A stretch of 6,623 nt of DNA, from the NCBI GenBank assembly GCA_002279765.1, contig NCCR01000319.1:1-6623 (forward strand). The letters are read 5' to 3'. Source of the DNA: Verrucomicrobia bacterium 12-59-8. GTDB lineage: Bacteria > Verrucomicrobiota > Verrucomicrobiae > Verrucomicrobiales > Verrucomicrobiaceae. The notes below the pieces were generated by a model that saw nothing but the letters and a program-made list of their open reading frames with translations, searched no databases and was not told the origin of the DNA. Positions 1-4,958 of the stretch are shown one piece after another; position 1 is the stretch's first letter; each line of letters begins with the position of its first letter. The translations under genes were made by a program, and so were the position numbers.

Positions 1-1
1 C

Positions 2-1096
2 TACGTGCTCAAGCTCGAAGACCAGAAAATGCAGCAGAAGCCCCCGCAGTTTGAATGGGTGAGCAGTGCCAGGGACCGCGCTCGCTTCTCCCGTCACATG
101 TTCAGCAACGCGGAGACAAAGCTGACCATGTTCGGCGGCTCGGTCAAACTCGAGGAGGCCATCCTGGAATTCGTCAGCGGCAAGGCCGCCCGCGCCACCA
201 TCTCCTTTTACAATCGCGGAGACTCCGGTGACATCGAAGCGAGGGAATTCGACCGCATCTTCAAATTGATCGGTCAAAACCTCAGCCAGGTCATGAAGGT
301 GGCCCCCAAGCGCCAGATCATCTCAGCCAACGCAGCGCTGCCAGTCACCGGTTGGCTGTGGGCTTCGCCCAGCGGCGTCGCCTTGCTCGAATACAATGAG
401 TACAACACCCCTGGCAAAGTGACCAAGCCCGAGTTCCTGCGCTTGAAACTCGCTGCGCCGAATCAAGCCGACTGGAGCATGGGCAAGCTGGCGGTGGGAG
501 TACAGCGCATGGAGCTGCTGCAACGCGTCACCAAAAAGCCGGATGGCGATGTGTACATTACCGGCGTGCCGATGGTCGATCAGGGGCAGAAAGGCTACTG
601 CGTCGCCGCAAGCTGCCAGCGTTTGTTTGAGTACATGCGCATTCCTTGCGACCAGCACGAAATGGCAAAGCTCGTGAGCATCGATGCCGGAAGCGGAGCC
701 AGCGTCATAACGATGCAGAAGAGCCTCGCCAAGATCGACGGCGCGTTCAAAGTCACCTTCAAGCCGCTGATCAATCCCGAGCTGTACTACAGCAGTGCCG
801 GCAAACGCCGCGTCTCTGAAAAAGCCTTCTTTTCACTCGTTAAAGAATATGCCGACAAAGGCGTCCCCTTGCTCTGGGGCTTGATGCTCGGGCAGAAGCC
901 CGAAGACCCTCCGCTGCCCGGTGGCGGCCAGGTCAGCGGCGGTCACATGCGCATGCTCATCGGCTACAACCTCGTCAAAAACCAGGTCCTCTTCACCGAC
1001 TCCTGGGGTGCAGGTCACGAGCTCAAACGCATGACCATGCTCGACGCCTACGACGTCACCCTCGGCCTCTACTCCATGGCCCCGCGCGGCTTCTGA
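2..1096 (+). CDS. C39-like (papain-fold) cysteine peptidase domain protein, 5' end outside window
   Basis: This is a partial gene. The frame is open to the left edge, and the GTG at position 5 is only the first possible start inside the window, so the real start lies upstream. Numbering residues from that GTG, 363 are visible. The C-terminal half looks like a C39/papain-like fold: Gln193, six residues before Cys199 (DQGQKGYC), fits the oxyanion-hole Gln and nucleophile. His314 (GGHMRM) and Asp332 (FTDSWG) complete the expected Cys-His-Asp order. The first ~180 residues (SVKLEEAILEF, EFDRIFKLIG) match no family I recognise and may be a verrucomicrobial accessory domain. No membrane segment or signal peptide lies in the visible part, but one could be upstream. 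The substrate is unknown; self-processing, cell-surface peptide cleavage or an inactive binding fold are all possible. The stop codon TGA directly abuts the stop of the convergent DUF5069 gene. I am confident the gene is real and moderately confident of the peptidase fold. Confidence 0.8.
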   Translation, partial: YVLKLEDQKMQQKPPQFEWVSSARDRARFSRHMFSNAETKLTMFGGSVKLEEAILEFVSGKAARATISFYNRGDSGDIEAREFDRIFKLIGQNLSQVMKVAPKRQIISANAALPVTGWLWASPSGVALLEYNEYNTPGKVTKPEFLRLKLAAPNQADWSMGKLAVGVQRMELLQRVTKKPDGDVYITGVPMVDQGQKGYCVAASCQRLFEYMRIPCDQHEMAKLVSIDAGSGASVITMQKSLAKIDGAFKVTFKPLINPELYYSSAGKRRVSEKAFFSLVKEYADKGVPLLWGLMLGQKPEDPPLPGGGQVSGGHMRMLIGYNLVKNQVLFTDSWGAGHELKRMTMLDAYDVTLGLYSMAPRGF

Positions 1097-1528
1097 TCAG
1101 GGCGCACGGCCTTCTTCCACATCCATCACATCAAAGAACGTCACGAGGTCTTCGCGATGCACGAGGCCGGCCTCGGCCCGCTGCTTGATGAGCCCTTCAC
1201 TGGCCGCATCGCGCCAGCCGCGTTTGTGCATGAAGCCGTTCCAGATTTCGATCTGCTCAGCCGTGGGCCGGTTGCCATTCAAGCAGCACCACTCCAGAAT
1301 CTCTTCGTCCGTGCCACCTTCCAGCGTGCGTGCCGAGAGTTCGTTGAAATCGACGCCCAAAAATTTACACACACGCTCGTCAAACGTCCGGTTGCCCGGC
1401 ATGTAGCCCAGATGATAGCCGTCAGGCAGTTTGCCTTCCTTGGCGTTGAGCCGGATTTTATCAAGGATACGGCCAAACACTGCGATGCCGCCGACCAGAT
1501 CACGAGGAGAACGAATGGGAAATGCCAT
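1097..1528 (-). CDS. DUF5069 domain-containing protein
   Basis: The product is 143 residues, a full-length member of DUF5069, a family of unknown function that I associate with Verrucomicrobiota, Planctomycetota and similar lineages. Family hallmarks are visible in order: an N-terminal RSPRDLVGG followed by RILDKIR (residues ~7-27), FDERVCKFLGVDF (~49-61), GGTDEEILEWC (~71-81), and the C-terminal EIWNGFMHKRGWRDAAS (~93-109) with a closing acidic VMDVEEG. No signal peptide or membrane segment is seen, so it is probably a small cytoplasmic protein. The ATG at 1528 matches the usual start of the family, and there is no strong Shine-Dalgarno. A sigma-70-like promoter sits directly upstream (1534-1562) and may give a leaderless mRNA. 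The gene also lies 44 bp downstream of the LamG-like gene on the same strand, so read-through co-transcription is possible. The role is unknown. The family call is made by motif memory and is quite sure. Confidence 0.88.
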   Translation of the reverse strand: MAFPIRSPRDLVGGIAVFGRILDKIRLNAKEGKLPDGYHLGYMPGNRTFDERVCKFLGVDFNELSARTLEGGTDEEILEWCCLNGNRPTAEQIEIWNGFMHKRGWRDAASEGLIKQRAEAGLVHREDLVTFFDVMDVEEGRAP

Positions 1529-1533
1529 GCGCC

Positions 1534-1562
1534 TTTTTAACGAGGACGCATGGCAAAGTCAA
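1534..1562 (-). promoter_or_regulatory. Candidate sigma-70 promoter of the DUF5069 gene
   Basis: On the minus strand there is a TTGACT box (1557-1562, 5 of 6 matches to TTGACA), an exact 17-base spacer, and a TAAAAA box (1534-1539, 4 of 6 to TATAAT). Only five bases separate the -10 box from the ATG at 1528, so transcription would begin at or next to the start codon and give a leaderless message. This is seen by eye only and the transcription start is inferred. Confidence 0.45.
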
Positions 1563-1572
1563 TGCACCGCGC

Positions 1573-2298
1573 TTACTCCGCTTTCTTCTTCTTTTTCGCC
1601 GCTCCTTTGGCCCCCGCAGGTCTGGCCGCAGCCGCCACCTTCTCACCAGGCTTTGGCAATGTGCCCTTCACCTCTTCCCACGCAGGATTGAGCGTGGCTT
1701 CTTTCAGCGTGAAGTTTCGGAAGTCCACCGATTGTCCCGCCACGGTCAAACCAGGCGCGGCCTTCTCCGTCAGGAACAGGTCACTGGCACCCCAGGCCAC
1801 GAGGTCGTCCACCTTGCCGAGCATCTTGTCTCCCACCATTTCCAGGCGGATCTTGTGCCAGCCCTCCCCGAGTTCCGTCGGAAAGCGTGCAAACACCACA
1901 GCTTTGTCCGGCCCCTCATGGTCGTTGTCATCACGTTGGATGGCCACCGACTTCGGCGTGATGCTGATACGCGCCATATGATCCTTCACGGCATTGATCG
2001 ACAAACTCGTGCTCTTCGCGCCTGCAAACTTGAACTCATACTCCACCACGAAATCCTTCAGCTTGTTCGGCAGGCGCGTCACGGCACCATGCTTGTCCGC
2101 CTCCAGTTCAGAGCCGCGCAGCACACCGTCCACCGCCTCCCACTTTCCCTTGGCCGCCTTCCACGGCGCACCAGCACCATCGCTGAGCTTGTTTTCATAG
2201 ATGACTTTGCCGGGAATGGCCAGCAACGGCTTGTCCTCGGCACGAACGCCAAAAGCGGCAAGTGCGAGAGTCAGGGTGAGCAGGGAAGTGTGTTTCAT
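1573..2298 (-). CDS. Secreted LamG-like / DUF1080 (3-keto-disaccharide hydrolase-like) domain protein
   Basis: The product is 241 residues starting at ATG 2298. That start gives a clean signal peptide: MKHT, a hydrophobic core, then cleavage near VRA-E at residues 20/21. The frame stays open further upstream, but that extension is Cys/Arg-rich, does not look coding and overlaps the divergent gene. The mature part resembles the beta-sandwich DUF1080/LamG-like superfamily: KGKWEAVDGVLRGSEL (~50-65), DFVVEYEFKFAGAKSTSLSI (~82-101), GEGWHKIRLEMVGDK (~144-158) and a final strand VDFRNFTLKEA (~191-201). Members bind or cleave sugars in the periplasm or outside the cell and are abundant in Verrucomicrobiota and Planctomycetota. 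No catalytic residues can be assigned here. The C-terminus (~217-241) is a Pro/Ala/Lys tail with five lysines in a row (235-239). It diverges from an esterase-like gene, which suggests a shared polysaccharide-related role. The enzyme activity is uncertain. Confidence 0.82.
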   Translation of the reverse strand: MKHTSLLTLTLALAAFGVRAEDKPLLAIPGKVIYENKLSDGAGAPWKAAKGKWEAVDGVLRGSELEADKHGAVTRLPNKLKDFVVEYEFKFAGAKSTSLSINAVKDHMARISITPKSVAIQRDDNDHEGPDKAVVFARFPTELGEGWHKIRLEMVGDKMLGKVDDLVAWGASDLFLTEKAAPGLTVAGQSVDFRNFTLKEATLNPAWEEVKGTLPKPGEKVAAAARPAGAKGAAKKKKKAE

Positions 2299-2365
2299 GG
2301 GACGGTGAGAACGAAAGGCGTGCATCCATGTTGCGTGAAATTTCCCGGGCTGATAGAACCAGCGT
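2299..2365. promoter_or_regulatory. Divergent intergenic control region
   Basis: Only 67 bp separate the start codons of the LamG-like gene (-) and the hydrolase gene (+), so both promoters must lie here or inside the opposing genes. For the plus strand a candidate is TTGCGT (2331-2336), a 17-base spacer, and TAGAAC (2354-2359), with a TG at 2351-2352 in the extended -10 position. The -10 ends six bases before the ATG at 2366, so the message could be leaderless. No convincing promoter was found for the minus gene. No good Shine-Dalgarno was found for either gene. Confidence 0.4.
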
Positions 2366-3460
2366 ATGCGCACGATCTCGGTCTGCCTCATTCTCCTCCT
2401 CTCCTTCATGCAAGCCGCCGAACCCATAGCCGCCTCCACAGCCTGGCTGGCGCAAACCAAGATCGCCCCGCCCTTGCACGTGCCCGCCTCTCTCGAAGCA
2501 TGGCAGCAGCAGCGCACCGAGATCCGCACCAAGTTGAACGAACTCCTCGGCGATCTCCCACCGCGCCCTCCGCTTTCCGCATTCCAGGTGATCAGCAAAG
2601 AAGACAAAGGCAGCTACATCCTGGAGACCATCCAATTCGACAATGGCGCAGGCGAAATCGTGAAAGGCCATGTCTTCCTCCCGAAACAAGCCACGCCACA
2701 AAACAAAGCGCCCGCCATCCTCTACTGCCACTGGCACGGCGGCCAGTATGACATCGGCAAACAAGAGCTGCTGCAAACAAACGCCACACCCATCGCCGCC
2801 GGCCCCGCATTAGCCGAAGCCGGTTACATCGTCCTCGGCATCGATGCCCCATGCTTTGGCGAGCGCAACGGCCACGGCCCGGATGGCCCCCAGCAAAAAG
2901 GTTCCAACAGCGAGATGACCGCCGCCAAATTCCATCTCTGGGTCGGCCGCACCCTCTGGGGCATGATGCTGCGGGACGACCTCTCCGCGCTCGATTACCT
3001 CTGCTCGCGCCCTGAGGTCGATGCGCAGCGCATCGGCGTCACCGGCATCAGCATGGGCTCCACCAGAAGCTGGTGGATCATGGCATTGGACGACCGCCCG
3101 CGTGCCGCCGTCTGCGTCGGCTGCATGACACGCTATGAAGAACTCATCCGCGCCGGCATGCTCAAAGCCCACGGCATCTACTACTTCGTCCCCGGCATGC
3201 TCAAACACTTCGACACCGAAGCCGTCATCGCCCTCGCCGCCCCACGCCCCATCCTCTTCATGACCGGCGACCAAGACACCGGCTCCCCCACCGACGGCGT
3301 CCGCCACATCGGCGAAATCGTGAGCCAGGTCTATGCCCTGCACGGCAAAGACGCCCCATCCCATTTCGAAAGCACCCTCTATCCCAACGTCGGCCACGTC
3401 TATCTCCCCGACATGTGGGAGAAGACGCTCAAGTGGCTGGACCGCTGGCTGAAAAACTAA
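2366..3460 (+). CDS. Secreted alpha/beta hydrolase, dienelactone-hydrolase / acetyl-xylan-esterase-like
   Basis: The product is 364 residues. The N-terminus is Arg followed by a hydrophobic stretch (3-17), a likely signal peptide cleaved somewhere between residues 18 and 24, so it acts in the periplasm or outside the cell. A helical segment (W46...LNELLGDLPPRPPL, ~46-70) is typical of AXE1/Abhydrolase_7-like esterases before the core fold. Core motifs follow: YCHWHGGQ (120-127, oxyanion-hole region), G-I-S229-M-G (the nucleophile elbow), GDQD with Asp304 (Asp302 is the alternative) and VGH344 near the end. This is a complete Ser-Asp-His triad in the right order. The likely reaction is ester hydrolysis, perhaps deacetylation of a plant or algal polysaccharide. 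The substrate cannot be read from sequence. The divergent neighbour is a LamG-like secreted protein, consistent with carbohydrate use. Fold and triad are sure; the esterase call is inferred. Confidence 0.9.
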   Translation: MRTISVCLILLLSFMQAAEPIAASTAWLAQTKIAPPLHVPASLEAWQQQRTEIRTKLNELLGDLPPRPPLSAFQVISKEDKGSYILETIQFDNGAGEIVKGHVFLPKQATPQNKAPAILYCHWHGGQYDIGKQELLQTNATPIAAGPALAEAGYIVLGIDAPCFGERNGHGPDGPQQKGSNSEMTAAKFHLWVGRTLWGMMLRDDLSALDYLCSRPEVDAQRIGVTGISMGSTRSWWIMALDDRPRAAVCVGCMTRYEELIRAGMLKAHGIYYFVPGMLKHFDTEAVIALAAPRPILFMTGDQDTGSPTDGVRHIGEIVSQVYALHGKDAPSHFESTLYPNVGHVYLPDMWEKTLKWLDRWLKN

Positions 3461-3618
3461 GCCTTCGCCAAGCAGCGGTTAAAGCAGTCAAGATACGCCA
3501 GGACTGGTGGTCGTCGGATGCGCCGTGGAGACCAAGAGTCGAGGAGCGCGGGTCTCCGAACCCGCAGCAGGTCTTCCGCGCGCGAGGTGTGTTCTTCCAC
3601 ATTGAGTGTCGCAAGCAC
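3457..3618 (-). CDS. Possible small ORF (53 aa), doubtful
   Basis: A minus-strand frame begins with GTG at 3616-3618, eight bases downstream of a perfect AAGGAGG (3627-3633), and ends at TAG 3457-3459, which overlaps the stop of the hydrolase gene. The predicted 53-residue product is Arg/Leu-rich (LLRVRRPALLD, PRRIRRPP) with two cysteines near the end (45 and 49) and has no recognised domain. In favour: it has the best Shine-Dalgarno seen in the window and a clean in-frame stop. Against: the other genes do not appear to use strong SD sites, the composition looks like translated GC-rich noncoding DNA, and both local hairpins fall in or over it. It may be chance or part of a dispersed noncoding element. 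Confidence 0.2.
   Translation of the reverse strand: MLATLNVEEHTSRAEDLLRVRRPALLDSWSPRRIRRPPVLAYLDCFNRCLAKA
3548..3565. repeat. Perfect 6-bp inverted repeat (hairpin)
   Basis: GCGGGT (3548-3553) and ACCCGC (3560-3565) are exact reverse complements around a six-base loop CTCCGA. Transcribed from either strand this would give a stable GC-rich stem. No poly-T follows on either strand, which argues against a rho-independent terminator. Confidence 0.6.
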
Positions 3619-3637
3619 GGTGATGTCCTCCTTGCGA
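3609..3637. repeat. Perfect 7-bp inverted repeat enclosing an SD-GTG
   Basis: TCGCAAG (3609-3615) and CTTGCGA (3631-3637) pair perfectly around a 15-base loop. On the minus strand the loop carries most of the AAGGAGG site and ends with the GTG of the doubtful small ORF, so the hairpin would fold around a translation start. The geometry is seen directly; any regulatory role is inference. Confidence 0.5.
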
Positions 3638-3716
3638 GATACCCTGGGCGACTACGGGATGTTGTGCATGGGCGTCGTGCTGTCTTTTCACCAAGCCACC
3701 TCTTGCCCATCCCCGC

Positions 3717-4802
3717 TTACCAAGAACTCAAATCATCATGCAGCCGCTCCATCTCGCGTGAGAACGTTGCGCGTTCCGGCATGTCAGGCTCTCCATAAGG
3801 GACGATCTCAATCACATTCTTCCGCAGCGCCGTGATCCCGTTGCCACCGTCGGGTTTCTGAATGGTGTCCCACGCACAATCCGCAAAACGTGCGGCGAGG
3901 ATGCAGTCCTGCGGAGTCGTATGGCCGCCACGTTGCAGATGCCCGAGCACCGAAGGGCGCACCTCCAGATCAGGGAAGGGGGCTCCGGCGCGTTGGAAAT
4001 ACTGCTGAAAGGCATCCATCAGCACATAGGCGCGGTTGCGTTTCTGCGGCGGATCAAATTCCACGCCTTCCGCGACCAGCACGATCGCGTGACCACGCCC
4101 CCGCGTCATCGCGCCTTCAATCTTCGCCGCCAGCTTCTTCATCGCCTCCTCATTCAGCGGCCCCGTCTCAGGCGTGATGATCATCTCCGCGCCCGAGGCC
4201 AGACCCGCCATGCGCGCCAGGTCACCACTCGCACGTCCCATCGTTTCCAGCACCATCACCCGGCGGTGGCTGCGTGCCGTGTCGATGAAATGATCCACCG
4301 CCCACACCAGCGTGTTCACCGCCGTATCCACCCCCAGCGCCATGTCCGTAAATTGCAGATCGTTATCAATCGTGGCCGGAATGCCGATCACCCGCAGATC
4401 ACTCTCTTCCGCCAGCAGCCGCGCACCCGTGAGCGAGCCATCGCCACCCACCACCACCAGCGCACGCACGTTCAGCCCCTTCAGAAGCTTGATCACGCTC
4501 TCGCGCACCTTCTTTTCGTGAAATTCCAAACAACGCGCGGAGCCGAGAATGGTGCCCCCCTTGCCCATGATGCCGCTCACACTCGCATGGTCCATTTGGA
4601 TCACGTGCAGTTGCTCCGAGATCAATCCCGCACGCCCCGTGTGCGTGGCGATGTCCATTTTCAGCCGCACCATCGCTTCCGGATCGTCATTGACGGCCCG
4701 CGCCGTGCGCACCAGGCCGCGGTAGCCATCGCGAATGCCCAGCACGGCGATTTTTTCACGATTCAGGCCCAGGCGCACGATGGCGCGCAGGAAAGCATTC
4801 AT
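3717..4802 (-). CDS. 6-phosphofructokinase, N-terminally altered (phosphate loop missing)
   Basis: PFK phosphorylates fructose 6-phosphate in glycolysis, in the cytoplasm. From ATG 4802 the product is 361 residues. An in-frame ATG at 4904 would add 34 residues with no PFK resemblance, partly encoded by the repeat tract, so I prefer 4802. Numbering from 4904 and comparing with E. coli PfkA: GSAR124 (R72), GGD155GS (D103), PAT178ID180ND182 (T125, D127, D129), R215 (R162), M222-G-R224 (M169, R171), E279 (E222), R316 (R243), LGH322LQR325GG (H249, R252). Catalytic and sugar-phosphate residues are therefore all present. Gly156 at the position of E. coli G104 points to ATP, not pyrophosphate, as donor; position 124 is Ala177. 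Oddities: the normal GGDxPG loop directly before Met-Asn is absent, and ~30 extra residues lie between DGY (59-61) and GGT (116-118). The gene diverges from the transporter. It could be a functional variant or a recently truncated copy. The family is certain; activity is uncertain. Confidence 0.9.
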   Translation of the reverse strand: MNAFLRAIVRLGLNREKIAVLGIRDGYRGLVRTARAVNDDPEAMVRLKMDIATHTGRAGLISEQLHVIQMDHASVSGIMGKGGTILGSARCLEFHEKKVRESVIKLLKGLNVRALVVVGGDGSLTGARLLAEESDLRVIGIPATIDNDLQFTDMALGVDTAVNTLVWAVDHFIDTARSHRRVMVLETMGRASGDLARMAGLASGAEMIITPETGPLNEEAMKKLAAKIEGAMTRGRGHAIVLVAEGVEFDPPQKRNRAYVLMDAFQQYFQRAGAPFPDLEVRPSVLGHLQRGGHTTPQDCILAARFADCAWDTIQKPDGGNGITALRKNVIEIVPYGEPDMPERATFSREMERLHDDLSSW

Positions 4803-4860
4803 GTATCTGCTTAGCGAGCGCTCCGCGCCCTGCAAGTGACGGCTGATGCCCCCGAAATGC

Positions 4861-4900
4861 CGAATGCGCATGCCAGCCGAGCCTGCGTCTGGCTCATTCG
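4861..4900. repeat. Interrupted inverted repeat
   Basis: CGAATG (4861-4866) pairs with CATTCG (4895-4900), and inside it GCCAG (4872-4876) pairs with CTGGC (4889-4893). The two stems are separated by an asymmetric bulge (five bases on one side, one on the other), with a 12-base loop. The outer arm overlaps the first unit of the heptamer array, so the motif occurs in both orientations, as in small dispersed palindromic elements. Confidence 0.5.
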
Positions 4901-4928
4901 ACATTCGTCATTCCGCATTCGTCATTCC
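4894..4928. repeat. Tandem array of five CATTC-type heptamers
   Basis: Five consecutive 7-base units share the core CATTC: TCATTCG, ACATTCG, TCATTCC, GCATTCG, TCATTCC. Units 3 and 5 are identical. This type of ATTCG/CATTC run is, from memory, frequent in intergenic DNA of verrucomicrobial and planctomycete genomes. It is translated in frame by artificial N-terminal extensions of the transporter (IRHSSFRIRHS), and touches the longer PFK start at 4904, which supports the shorter starts for both. Confidence 0.65.
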
Positions 4929-4958
4929 CGCTCTTGCCAGCCCTCGCGCGCATGGCTA

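Larger units (their letters stand above)
3461..3716. other. Structured intergenic spacer between hydrolase and PFK genes
   Basis: These 256 bp lie between two convergent genes. Several overlapping frames are open on both strands, as expected for GC-rich noncoding DNA, and none has a domain. Two perfect inverted repeats sit inside (3548-3565 and 3609-3637). Neither is followed by a T-run, so I do not call a terminator. The look is that of a dispersed noncoding repeat or a relic, but a second copy is not present in this window. Confidence 0.5.
4803..4958. promoter_or_regulatory. Divergent intergenic region upstream of PFK and transporter genes
   Basis: With the preferred starts (4802 minus, 4959 plus) this is a 156-bp divergent gap. 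It holds the heptamer tract and an interrupted inverted repeat. A weak minus-strand promoter-like pair (TTGCAG, 16-base spacer, TAAGCA) ends five bases from ATG 4802, but the match is poor. No Shine-Dalgarno was found for either gene. Confidence 0.35.

Noticed and set aside
2299..2607. N-terminal extension of the LamG-like gene, open up to 2607
   Set aside because: It reads through the start of the divergent hydrolase on the opposite strand, is Cys/Arg-rich, and places the obvious signal peptide in the middle of the protein.
1522..2751. Long plus-strand open frame of about 409 residues
   Set aside because: It is antisense to the LamG-like gene and overlaps the hydrolase in another frame. Its Arg/His-rich composition is typical of a GC-rich shadow frame.
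3548..3565. Rho-independent terminator for the hydrolase or PFK gene
   Set aside because: The stem is good but no T-run follows on either strand, and it is about 90 bp beyond the hydrolase stop and about 150 bp beyond the PFK stop.
3921..4814. Long plus-strand open frame of about 297 residues
   Set aside because: It lies wholly antisense to PFK, is His/Arg/Gln-rich and shows no domain.
4803..4904. Simple frameshift explaining the missing PFK N-terminus
   Set aside because: I read the other two minus-strand frames across this stretch. Neither gives a GGDxPG-like sequence, and both meet stops or unrelated Arg/Ala-rich peptide.
4894..4928. CRISPR array
   Set aside because: The units are 7 bases in direct tandem with no spacers, and no cas gene is nearby.
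4836..4958. Longer start for the EamA transporter
   Set aside because: The extra 41 residues are encoded by the heptamer repeat and match nothing in the family. The start at 4959 gives the standard length with TM1 near the N-terminus.
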